Shown here: piece after piece, positions 34,781 to 42,282 of the stretch
How positions within the stretch are numbered: the stretch's first letter is position 1
How the letters are laid out: each line of letters begins with the position of its first letter
Origin: Streptomyces sp. DH-12
GTDB taxonomy: Bacteria > Actinomycetota > Actinomycetes > Streptomycetales > Streptomycetaceae
DNA length: 64,000 nucleotides
NCBI RefSeq assembly: GCF_002899455.1
Contig: NZ_PPFB01000001.1
Span: 4,749,001-4,813,000 of the forward strand
Direction of reading: 5' to 3'
Notes under the pieces: model-generated
What the model saw: the letters and a program-made list of their open reading frames with translations, nothing else
Databases searched by the model: none
Told to the model about the DNA's origin: nothing
Position numbers and translations under genes: made by a program

Positions 34781-35626
34781 TCACAGCTCCTCGTAGACGC
34801 GCTGGATCAGGGAAGACGACGCCTCCATGTCCAACGCTTGTGCGCGGAGGTACTCGAACGCAAGCCTGTATCGCTGGAGTTCCTCCTCCTTCTCGAGGAA
34901 GAGCGAGCCGGTGTGGAAGTCGACGTACACCACGTCGAGCGCGGATTCGGTACCGCCGAGGATGACGAAACTGCCGAGCGCGGCGGAGTGGGCGCCCTTG
35001 GAGAACGGCAGCACCTGAAGCGTGATGTGAGGGGACTCGTTCGCTTCCAGCAGCCGTGCCAGCTGTTCCTTCATGGTCTCCGGTGATCCGACGACCCGGC
35101 GGATGACGGACTCGTCGAGAATCGCCCACAGCCGCGGCGGGTCGGGGCGGGTGAGGATCTCCTGCCGCTTCATGCGGATGTCGACGAGCCGCTCAATCTC
35201 GGCCGGCGCCAGCGGGATCTCGTTCGCCTTCTGCAGAGCGGTGCTGTAGGCGCGGGTCTGCAGGAGTCCAGGGACGTACACACAGGAGAAGTGGTCTTCC
35301 CGTACGGCCTCGTCTTCCAGTGTGAGCAGCAGGTTCATGCTCTCCGGGATGGAGTCGGCGAAAGAACTCCACCAGCCTTGCTGCTTGGCGTCCTTGGCCA
35401 GTCTGACGACGGCCTCCCGCTCGGCCTCCGTCGCTCCGTACTCGCGGCACAGGGCGTCGACGACGATCCACTTCACCGGCCCCGCCTGCGTCTCATAGCG
35501 GCTGACTGTGGCCTTCGATACGCCGACCAGTCGTCCGGCCTCCTCAAGAGTCATGCCGCTGCGGGCACGCAACTTGCGCAGGGTCGAGCCCAGTTGGCGG
35601 CGGCGTGTGGTGGTCCTTACGGACAT
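34781..35626 (-). CDS. XRE-family regulator with DUF5753 domain
   Basis: 281 residues. The HTH is GMTLEEAGRLVGVSKATVSR YE near residues 24-46; the rest is the DUF5753 ligand-type domain, with EDHFSCVYVPGLLQTRAYST, MKRQEILTRPDPPRLWAILD and SPHITLQVLPFSKGAHSAAL. It should be a cytoplasmic DNA-binding regulator working with the adjacent DUF397 partner. It diverges from the ATPase-domain gene, an arrangement common in streptomycete development and secondary metabolism control. Confidence 0.92.
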   Translation of the reverse strand: MSVRTTTRRRQLGSTLRKLRARSGMTLEEAGRLVGVSKATVSRYETQAGPVKWIVVDALCREYGATEAEREAVVRLAKDAKQQGWWSSFADSIPESMNLLLTLEDEAVREDHFSCVYVPGLLQTRAYSTALQKANEIPLAPAEIERLVDIRMKRQEILTRPDPPRLWAILDESVIRRVVGSPETMKEQLARLLEANESPHITLQVLPFSKGAHSAALGSFVILGGTESALDVVYVDFHTGSLFLEKEEELQRYRLAFEYLRAQALDMEASSSLIQRVYEEL

Positions 35627-35840
35627 GGGGCTCCTCGGAGGTATAGGCCAGGCGGCCGTTTGGGGCGAGAACAGGCTAGATAGGCCGGGCTTACACCACG
35701 TACGGATTCACCCGATCGAGGTTCGTGAGAAGTTACATAGTGAGACTTCTCTGTGTCATCCTCGGTAACACACCGCCACGCAGCGCATCCGTTCCGCCAC
35801 GGTGCGCATAAGAGGAAGTGGCGCGGGAGGGAGAGCCGCT

Positions 35841-36470
35841 GTGCCGGGGACCTACTACATGGAGAACGTGCAGCGCCGCTGCGTGCTGCCTTTCGAAGCG
35901 CTGCCCTGCGAAGTGCGCCTGCTGCGGCGAGCGGTGGCCGCCCAGCTGGGCCAATGGGGCGTGCCGACCGCTGGAGACGCGGCACAGCTTGTCGTGACGG
36001 AGCTGGCGACGAACGTCATCAAGCACGTCGGTGAAGGCTCTGCGGCAACGCTGATTCTTGAGCGGAAACGTGAGCGGCTGCGGGTCGAGATGCATGACAA
36101 GGCCAGCTCGCTGCCCTCGCTGCGTGCTGCCGGCTGCGACTCGGAGTGCGGCCGTGGCCTGCACATGCTGGCTGCGATGGCCGTGGACTGGGGGACGGTG
36201 GCCACGGCCATCGGCAAGGCGGTGTGGTGCGAGATCGAACTCGGACAGGACGCCGGCTGCCTCCGCATGGAGCGGGCCGCCGACGCGCTGGAGACCTATC
36301 GGGCGCGCAGCGGGACGCTCCAGCAGGGCCAGTGCGACGCCGTCCTGGCAGAGTCAGCCGTCGAGCTGATCGCCGACCTGCTGCACTGGACCAGCGCACG
36401 CGGCCTGGACCCGGACGATGTGCTGGACCGGGCGCAGATGCATTACGAGGCTGAGGCGGACGCTGCTTAG
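35841..36470 (+). CDS. HATPase-domain anti-sigma-like regulatory kinase
   Basis: 209 residues from GTG 35841 (GGGAGGGAGAG upstream). The Bergerat ATP-binding fold shows VVTELATNVIKHV (N box) and CGRGLHMLAAMAVDWG (G box), as in RsbW/SpoIIAB-type proteins. The C-terminal 80 residues form a helical extension, unlike minimal RsbW. It probably acts on a sigma or anti-sigma partner outside this window, or with the divergent XRE/DUF397 pair. An in-frame ATG at 35859 is the alternative start. Confidence 0.82.
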   Translation: MPGTYYMENVQRRCVLPFEALPCEVRLLRRAVAAQLGQWGVPTAGDAAQLVVTELATNVIKHVGEGSAATLILERKRERLRVEMHDKASSLPSLRAAGCDSECGRGLHMLAAMAVDWGTVATAIGKAVWCEIELGQDAGCLRMERAADALETYRARSGTLQQGQCDAVLAESAVELIADLLHWTSARGLDPDDVLDRAQMHYEAEADAA

Positions 36471-36548
36471 TCTCCTCGAAGCGCCGGTTCGAACCCACCG
36501 ACGTGGCTTCCCATCCTGGCCCCGCCGCAGCAGCGTCGGAAGCGTCGT

Positions 36549-37481
36549 TCACGGACGCGCCGCAGCCACGCGCAGTAGCGCCTCCGCGTCTGCGGCAACA
36601 TCATGTTCGTGCAGCACTAGCGCGGCGCGCAGCACATCTCGGTCGCTCCTGTCCCGGCCGTAGATGTGCACGAAGTTGCCAGCCAGCTCCTCTTGCCCGT
36701 TCGACCGCAGCAAAGCCACCAACAAGGCCATCTCCTGAGATGTGCAGGCCTCGGCGGTGTGCCGCAACAGTGCGAGGACGCGGTCTGGCCGGCCGCCGCC
36801 GGCAAGCTCCTCCGCGCGACGCCTGATCCTCTGTGCCGCCGACACGTCTTTTATGCTCCGCTGCCGGTCCCCGTTCCGAGGGGGGACCGGCAGCGGAGTT
36901 GCGCCCAGTTCCTCTGGATGACGATTCTGCTGGCCGGCTTCAGTAGCCAGGTGTATCCGCAGTGTCTCCTGCTTCAAGGCGGAGTACTGCTTCCGCAGAG
37001 CGCGCAACTCCGCGTCCCGGTCTCCTGCTTCTTTCGTGAGTTTCTTTCGCTCTTCGAGTGAAGCCTCTAGCTCGTGCCTGGCGGCTTGTGCTTCCTCTCT
37101 GTGGCGCGCGCAGTTGCTGCATCGTTCCTGCTCCGCTCGCGCCCGTAGTTCCAGCAGATGCTCCTTGGTGACACCAAGGCCTTGCTCACCCCCGGCGTCC
37201 CGGCATGCGGTCTCGAAGATTGAAGTAGTCACCTTCTTGGAAGGGACGTACTGTCCTGTGAGGTACCTGGTCAGGGAGCTCTCGCCGACGTAGAGGTGCT
37301 TCGCTGCCTGCGCCTGCGTGGGGTGGGTGAGGATCGTGTTGCCGTCCGGAGACTTGATGACCAGGTGGCGGCAGACCTCCCGCAGCGCCATGGCCAGTTG
37401 TCGCCTGCCGGGTGGGACATCGTCGTGGAAGTCCTTCTTCGTCCACGCGAACGGGGGGCGACTGCTGCTGCGCGCTGCCAT
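36549..37481 (-). CDS. HTH and coiled-coil protein of unknown function
   Basis: 310 residues from ATG 37481 (CGGAGG upstream). The N-terminal third holds an HTH-like segment (TQAQAAKHLYVGESSLTRYL TGQYVPS), followed by CSNCARHREE and a coiled coil rich in Glu, Lys, Arg and Ala to about residue 175. The C-terminal part (AEELAGGGRPDRVLALLRHT AEACTSQEMALLVALLR) is helical and repeat-like. I know similar hypothetical proteins only from streptomycete accessory regions. It diverges from the defence-like cassette and could regulate it. Confidence 0.72.
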   Translation of the reverse strand: MAARSSSRPPFAWTKKDFHDDVPPGRRQLAMALREVCRHLVIKSPDGNTILTHPTQAQAAKHLYVGESSLTRYLTGQYVPSKKVTTSIFETACRDAGGEQGLGVTKEHLLELRARAEQERCSNCARHREEAQAARHELEASLEERKKLTKEAGDRDAELRALRKQYSALKQETLRIHLATEAGQQNRHPEELGATPLPVPPRNGDRQRSIKDVSAAQRIRRRAEELAGGGRPDRVLALLRHTAEACTSQEMALLVALLRSNGQEELAGNFVHIYGRDRSDRDVLRAALVLHEHDVAADAEALLRVAAARP

Positions 37482-37809
37482 GGCGGCATACCTCCGTATT
37501 CATGCCGACCGGCCTTAACGCCTGCCGCTGGTCGGCGTTGTTGAGCCTCATTGTGCCGGAGACCAGTGGGGTGCCGTCTGGCGTTTTCTGTTTCTTCTCT
37601 TGCTAGTTAGTGCGCAAGTTGGCCCGAGAGGGTTCGACGGGGTTTCGATGTGCCACGCTTTACGTGTCAGCCTCCGGTTGTGCGGGGGGTGGTGCGAGGT
37701 GTGTCTGGGAGCAGCCGCAATCAGTCCATCTCGCGCAATTCGCACAACGGGAGACAAACGCGTCGAATCGCGTGCACTATGCGCGCCTTTTTATGGGAGG
37801 GGACCCATC
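37482..37809. other. Divergent promoter region of the cassette
   Basis: 328 bp, lower in GC than its surroundings. A CACTAT -10-like box lies near 37776 on the plus strand, followed by GGGAGGGG before the ATG at 37810. No palindrome long enough to call an operator. Confidence 0.4.
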
Positions 37810-38523
37810 ATGACGATGCCGTCCTGGCAGGAAACCAGTGCCGGAGGCCACAAGCTGGGAAGCATGGCGCGGGCTGCGCTCTGGCTGGTCCAGAAGGTAG
37901 AGGAAGGCAAGATCTTCACCGTGGCCGATCTGCGCGAGGACTTCCCGGACATCGCGCAGATCGACCGGCGTATGCGCGATCTCCGGGACTACGGGTGGGA
38001 GATCGCGACGTCCCGCGAAGACCCTGAGCTGAGGCCCCAGGAGCGCCGGTTTGTGAAGCGCGGCAAGGACGTGTGGGTGCCGGGCCAGGCGAAGACCCCG
38101 AGTCACAAGTCCAGCATTACCAACGCCCAGCGCGCGAAGGTACTGCAGGAAGACGGATACCTGTGCCGTACGTGTGGCATCACCGGTGGTGAGGCGTACG
38201 ACGACGACGGTGTCACGCTGGCGGTGCTGAACGTCGCCCGTCGGCCGGTGACTCTGGCGGACGGCAGCGTCACGCACCAGCTGGTCACCGAATGCCAGCG
38301 GTGCGGACGGGGGACCGTGGACCGGTCCGTGCGCCTGCCCGAACTGCTCGTCCAGATCGAGGCGCTCGCGCCCCTGGAGCGCAGCGTGCTGAGCGGCTGG
38401 GTGAAGAACGACAAGCGGACGTACAGCTCGCTGGAGCTGCTGTGGGCGTTGTACCGGACGTTGCCGGAGGAGTCCCGCAAGGTTGTGGCCGACGCCCTTG
38501 AAACTGACGGCACCGACGACTGA
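37810..38523 (+). CDS. Winged-helix plus Cys4 (degenerate HNH) protein, cassette gene 1
   Basis: 237 residues. Residues 15-90 look like a winged helix (ARAALWLVQKVEEGKIFTVA DLREDF ... RRMRDLRDYGWEI). Residues 110-170 form a zinc-knuckle pair, GYLCRTCGI and TECQRCGRG, in the layout of an HNH/treble-clef nuclease. But the position where HNH enzymes carry DH reads LAVLNVARRP, so catalytic His is missing and it may be a DNA-recognition rather than cutting protein. GGAGGGG precedes ATG 37810. The ParB-like gene starts 17 bp after its stop, forming an operon. Confidence 0.75.
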   Translation: MTMPSWQETSAGGHKLGSMARAALWLVQKVEEGKIFTVADLREDFPDIAQIDRRMRDLRDYGWEIATSREDPELRPQERRFVKRGKDVWVPGQAKTPSHKSSITNAQRAKVLQEDGYLCRTCGITGGEAYDDDGVTLAVLNVARRPVTLADGSVTHQLVTECQRCGRGTVDRSVRLPELLVQIEALAPLERSVLSGWVKNDKRTYSSLELLWALYRTLPEESRKVVADALETDGTDD

Positions 38524-38540
38524 GACAGGACGGATACACG

Positions 38541-39962
38541 ATGATGCGCGAGCTTCCTGCCCCGCCCCGTGCGGCCGAGTTCAGTGAGCTGATCAGCAAG
38601 AAGGTGGAGGAGGTCAGGTCGTCTGGCGGCACCCGGGAGACCGTGACTGTCGACTGGAACGGGCAGCAGGCCCATGTCGAAGTGATCGACCTGCCGCTCA
38701 GCAGCCTCTACTACAACCCGAGCACCCACCGGATCCGCGCTCAGCGGAGCCACGACCCCGCGCGGGACGAGGCGCTGGACAAGGATCCGTGGAGCGCGGA
38801 GAGCCAGGACTACTTGCAGTTCCTGCTCAAGGCATCGCCGGCGAACCCGAATCTGCGGGACAAGGACTTCGACACCCTCAAGGACAGCCTCAGGGAGTTC
38901 GGGCAGAACGACCCCGGGCTGGTGACCCGCCACGGGGTGCTGGTGAACGGCAACACCCGGGCCGCCGCACTGCGCGAACTGGGCGAGCAGTCGATGCGCG
39001 TCGGCGTGCTGCCGGAGTCCTTCACCTGGGCCGACATCAACGCCGTTGAGCTTGCCCTGCAGCTGCGCAAGGACCACCGACGGGACTACTCCTACATCAA
39101 CCGCCTCCTCGCCATGGAGGAGCAGGCCGCATTGGGGCGCACGCCGGAGCAGATCGCGAAGGACTTCCGGATCCAGGTCCGCACCTACCACCAGGAGCGG
39201 TGGATCCTGAGCACCATCCGTGAGCTCAACGAGCGCAGCCGCACGGGTGGCGGCAGCGCCCTGCGCCTGGTGGACTGGGAGGGCGCCCAGGAGCGCCTCA
39301 AGGAGCTCCACCGCCTCTACGTAAAGCTGGAAACGGTCGACCGTGACCAGGCGGACGTCCTGAAGGAGATGCGCCTGGCCGCCATCCTTCTCAACTTCTC
39401 GAAGACCGACGTCCGTCACATCGACGAGGACTTCCTCAAGGCGGGGTTCGACAAGCAGCTGCCCAGGGGGAGCGGCAGCGCGGCGCAGCCGCAGTCGGTG
39501 GCCGTTCCCGGTCTTGGCCTGGAGGTCCCCGCGGCCTCCTCCGCTGTGGCTGAGGCGCGTGCGATGAACGATGAGATCCTCCGAGCCGCCGCTGTGGTGC
39601 GGAGTGATGCGCCGGCCATCGGCGATGCGCAGAAGGCCTCGGCACAGGAGGTGTGGGAGCGTGCGCAGAAGGCCTTCGACAAGGCGATCGAAGCCGCTGG
39701 GCGCAGCGCTCGGCTGCGCAAGCGCAAGCAACTCGCGCCGGCCCGGCTGGCCGACGCGTGTGCCAGCATTGACCAGTGCGTGAGTGACTTGGTGCAGGCG
39801 CGCACGTCCCGCAGCCTGGACGAAGAGCAGTTCGATGAGGCCGTGATCAAGTTGCGGGCCAGTCTGCTCAAGCTCGCGCAGCAGGCGGGCCGGGGGCTGC
39901 CGCAGCCCGGCGAAGGCGTTTCCTGGCTGCTGCAGGCTGTCTCGGCGGAGGGTTCGCGTTGA
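38541..39962 (+). CDS. ParB/Srx-like domain protein, cassette gene 2
   Basis: 473 residues. The region HVEVIDLPLSSLYYNPSTHR and then REFGQNDPGLVTRHGVLVNG NTRAAALREL (residues 119-146) is a ParB/sulfiredoxin-type nucleotide-binding core, with NGNTR in place of the GxRR or DGQHR motif. An HTH-like stretch, GRTPEQIAKDFRIQVRTYHQ, follows. The C-terminal third is helical. ParB-like domains in defence loci can be ATPases, nucleases or modification sensors; which applies is unknown. The stop overlaps the TTG start of the SNF2 gene by four bases. Confidence 0.82.
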   Translation: MMRELPAPPRAAEFSELISKKVEEVRSSGGTRETVTVDWNGQQAHVEVIDLPLSSLYYNPSTHRIRAQRSHDPARDEALDKDPWSAESQDYLQFLLKASPANPNLRDKDFDTLKDSLREFGQNDPGLVTRHGVLVNGNTRAAALRELGEQSMRVGVLPESFTWADINAVELALQLRKDHRRDYSYINRLLAMEEQAALGRTPEQIAKDFRIQVRTYHQERWILSTIRELNERSRTGGGSALRLVDWEGAQERLKELHRLYVKLETVDRDQADVLKEMRLAAILLNFSKTDVRHIDEDFLKAGFDKQLPRGSGSAAQPQSVAVPGLGLEVPAASSAVAEARAMNDEILRAAAVVRSDAPAIGDAQKASAQEVWERAQKAFDKAIEAAGRSARLRKRKQLAPARLADACASIDQCVSDLVQARTSRSLDEEQFDEAVIKLRASLLKLAQQAGRGLPQPGEGVSWLLQAVSAEGSR

Positions 39963-41770
39963 CCGGCCTTGAGAAGTCCCTGCGGCTGAGGTTCGACGAG
40001 ACGCGGACCCGTGTCGTCCTGCGGACGACGGAAACGTATCAGCAGGATCTCGTCCAGCTGGCCGCCCGGTTCCGCACCGGCGGCCAGCTCGGTCCCGCGA
40101 GCGCCTCGGTCTCCCTGGACGAGCTGCTGGCGGACCTGGGAGTGCTCAGCACCTGGCCCGACCCGGCCGGTGTCGAGTGGGCGGATGACCTGCGGGACTT
40201 GGTGTCCGGGGTGGTCCGGGACGCCCAGACCGTCCAGGAGCGGCTCGCGGGGCGTGAGACGCCTGGCGAAGTTTCGCCTGATGACGTCCCCGCGCTCCTC
40301 GGCGATACCTGGAAGGGCGAACTCAGCTCGTTCCAGCGCCGGGACATCGCCAAGCTCCTGTCTCTGCAGCACGGTGCCAACTTCAGCGTCCCCGGCGCAG
40401 GGAAGACCCGTGTCGCGCTCGCTGTGTACGCGGCGCAGAAGGCGGCCGGCCGTGTGAGCCGCCTGTTGGTCGTCTGCCCCAAGTCCGCGTACGAGTCGTG
40501 GCGTTATGAGACCGCCGCGTGCCTGGTCCATCCTCTGCGCACCAACGTGCTGGACGGATCCATGGACCAGTGGGCTGAGGTGCTCGTGGTGAACTACGAG
40601 CGTCTCGACCGGTCGCTGCCCATGCTGGCCAGCTGGCTCAAGGCCGGACCGTCCATGATCATCCTCGACGAGGCTCATCGGATGAAGCTCGGGGCCCGGG
40701 GCACGTACGGAGCGGCCTGCATGGCGCTGGGGCCGCTGGCGACGCGCAGGCTGATCCTGACTGGCACGCCGGCCCCGAACGGATCCCGGGACCTGGAAAA
40801 CCTTTTGGGTTTCGTCTGGCCGGGTCACGGTCAGCGTGCGGTGGTTCAGGCGGTGGCAGGAGGAGACCTGGCCTACGCCAGCTCCGTACTCCGGCCCCTG
40901 TTCACGCGTACGACGAAGCAGGAACTCGGCCTGCCGCCCATGCAGCTCGGGTTGCGCTACGTGGACATGCCGCCACTGCACGACGAAATCTACGCGTCTC
41001 TTGTGGGCGGTTTGGACGGCGGATCCGCGCGTGAGGACCTGAGTTCACTGGGCAGGACAGCGCTGCGGCTCCTCATGGCCGCGACGAGCCCGGCCCTGCT
41101 CCTGGAGGGAGGGAGCAGGTACGAGCCGCTCGCGTACCAGCTTCCGCCGCTGGAAATCCCCGAGGGCAGTTCTCTGTACTCACTCATGCAGAACCTCCCT
41201 GACTACGAGCTGTCGCCCAAGTACCAGGAAGCTGTGGCGATCATCGCGGAGAACGCTGCTCAGGGCCGCAAGACGCTGGTATGGACGACGTTCGTCAGGA
41301 GCCTGACCACGCTGGAGCGCATGCTGGAGAAGTACAGCCCGGCTGTCGTCTACGGCGGTACCCCGGACCGGGAGGAGCAGCTTCGCCGCTTCCGGGAAGA
41401 CCCGGCGTGCATGGTGCTCATCTCGAACCCGGCAACACTGGGTGAGGGAATCAGCCTCCACCACGTCTGCCATGACGCCGTGTATGTAGACCGCGACTTC
41501 ATGGCCGGGCGCTTCCTTCAGAGCCTTGACCGGATCCACCGTCTGGGGCTCGCCCCCGATACGGAGACCCGGGTCACCGTCCTGGCCGTGCGGAACTCCA
41601 TCGACGAGGTGGTGGCCGCCAGCCTGGAACGGAAGCTTGAGTTCATGGGGCGCATCCTGGACGACCCCACGGTGCAGCAGCTCGCGGACTTGGAGGAGGA
41701 GCCGGCCGTCGCCGCCGGCTTGGCACCGAGCGATGTCGAGGCGCTCCTGAGTCACATAGGAGGCTGCTGA
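39959..41770 (+). CDS. SNF2-family helicase/ATPase, cassette gene 3
   Basis: 603 residues from TTG 39959, with GGAGGG eight bases upstream and four-base overlap with the ParB gene. Walker A FSVPGAGKTRVALAVYA (144-154), Walker B MIILDEAHRM (DEAH 237-240), motif III LILTGTPAPNG, and motif VI LQSLDRIHRLGLAPDTETRV mark the SF2 SNF2 group; motif V ISNPATLGEGISLHHVCHD is also seen. The first 120 residues have no motif I know and may bind partner proteins. It would track or remodel DNA or protein-DNA complexes in the system. Confidence 0.9.
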   Translation: MTGLEKSLRLRFDETRTRVVLRTTETYQQDLVQLAARFRTGGQLGPASASVSLDELLADLGVLSTWPDPAGVEWADDLRDLVSGVVRDAQTVQERLAGRETPGEVSPDDVPALLGDTWKGELSSFQRRDIAKLLSLQHGANFSVPGAGKTRVALAVYAAQKAAGRVSRLLVVCPKSAYESWRYETAACLVHPLRTNVLDGSMDQWAEVLVVNYERLDRSLPMLASWLKAGPSMIILDEAHRMKLGARGTYGAACMALGPLATRRLILTGTPAPNGSRDLENLLGFVWPGHGQRAVVQAVAGGDLAYASSVLRPLFTRTTKQELGLPPMQLGLRYVDMPPLHDEIYASLVGGLDGGSAREDLSSLGRTALRLLMAATSPALLLEGGSRYEPLAYQLPPLEIPEGSSLYSLMQNLPDYELSPKYQEAVAIIAENAAQGRKTLVWTTFVRSLTTLERMLEKYSPAVVYGGTPDREEQLRRFREDPACMVLISNPATLGEGISLHHVCHDAVYVDRDFMAGRFLQSLDRIHRLGLAPDTETRVTVLAVRNSIDEVVAASLERKLEFMGRILDDPTVQQLADLEEEPAVAAGLAPSDVEALLSHIGGC

Positions 41771-41814
41771 GGCTCCCTGCGTGCGGCGGGCATCGTGGGA
41801 CTACCCTCTGCGTT

Positions 41815-42282
41815 GTGTCCCTCGAAGGTGAATGGCAAGCTCCGGAAGGTTCCTGGGCCTCCTCCGCAGCCCGGCGCCGCAATATGCAGGCCATCCGTAG
41901 CCGTGACACGAAGCCGGAGATCATGATCCGGCGTCTCGTGCACGCCGCGGGGCTTCGGTACCGGGTCGCGGCACGTCCTTTGCCAGACCTTCGCCGGACG
42001 GCTGACATGGTATTCCGTCCGGCGAAGGTCGCGGTGTTCATAGACGGCTGCTACTGGCACGGCTGTCCAGAGCACTATGTGCCGCCGAAAACCAACTCTG
42101 GATACTGGTCGGACAAGGTTATCCGGAATGTCAAGCGAGACCGCGAGACCGACGAAATTCTGACAGACGCTGGCTGGCTCGTGCTCCGCTTTTGGGAACA
42201 CGAGCCTTCAGACGCCTGTGCTCACAAAATCACCTTGGCGGTGCTGGAGCGGCGCGGACATCGCCTGGTCCGTGGGGACTGA
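41815..42282 (+). CDS. vsr: Vsr-type PD-(D/E)XK endonuclease, cassette gene 4
   Basis: 155 residues. MQAIRSRDTKPEIMIRRLVH, then DLRRTADMVFRPAKVAVFID GCYWHGCPEHY, KRDRETDEIL and GWLVLRFWEHE follow the Vsr family in order. Residues matching the E. coli catalytic set (Glu after TKP, Asp of ADMVF, His of YWHGC, Asp of RDRE) are all present, so it should be active. Classical Vsr nicks T:G mismatches left by deamination of 5-methylcytosine; in defence loci Vsr-like enzymes may instead restrict. Start GTG 41815 has no ribosome site but lies seven bases past a TACCCT box, suggesting a leaderless mRNA; an ATG at 41884 is possible. Confidence 0.9.
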   Translation: MSLEGEWQAPEGSWASSAARRRNMQAIRSRDTKPEIMIRRLVHAAGLRYRVAARPLPDLRRTADMVFRPAKVAVFIDGCYWHGCPEHYVPPKTNSGYWSDKVIRNVKRDRETDEILTDAGWLVLRFWEHEPSDACAHKITLAVLERRGHRLVRGD

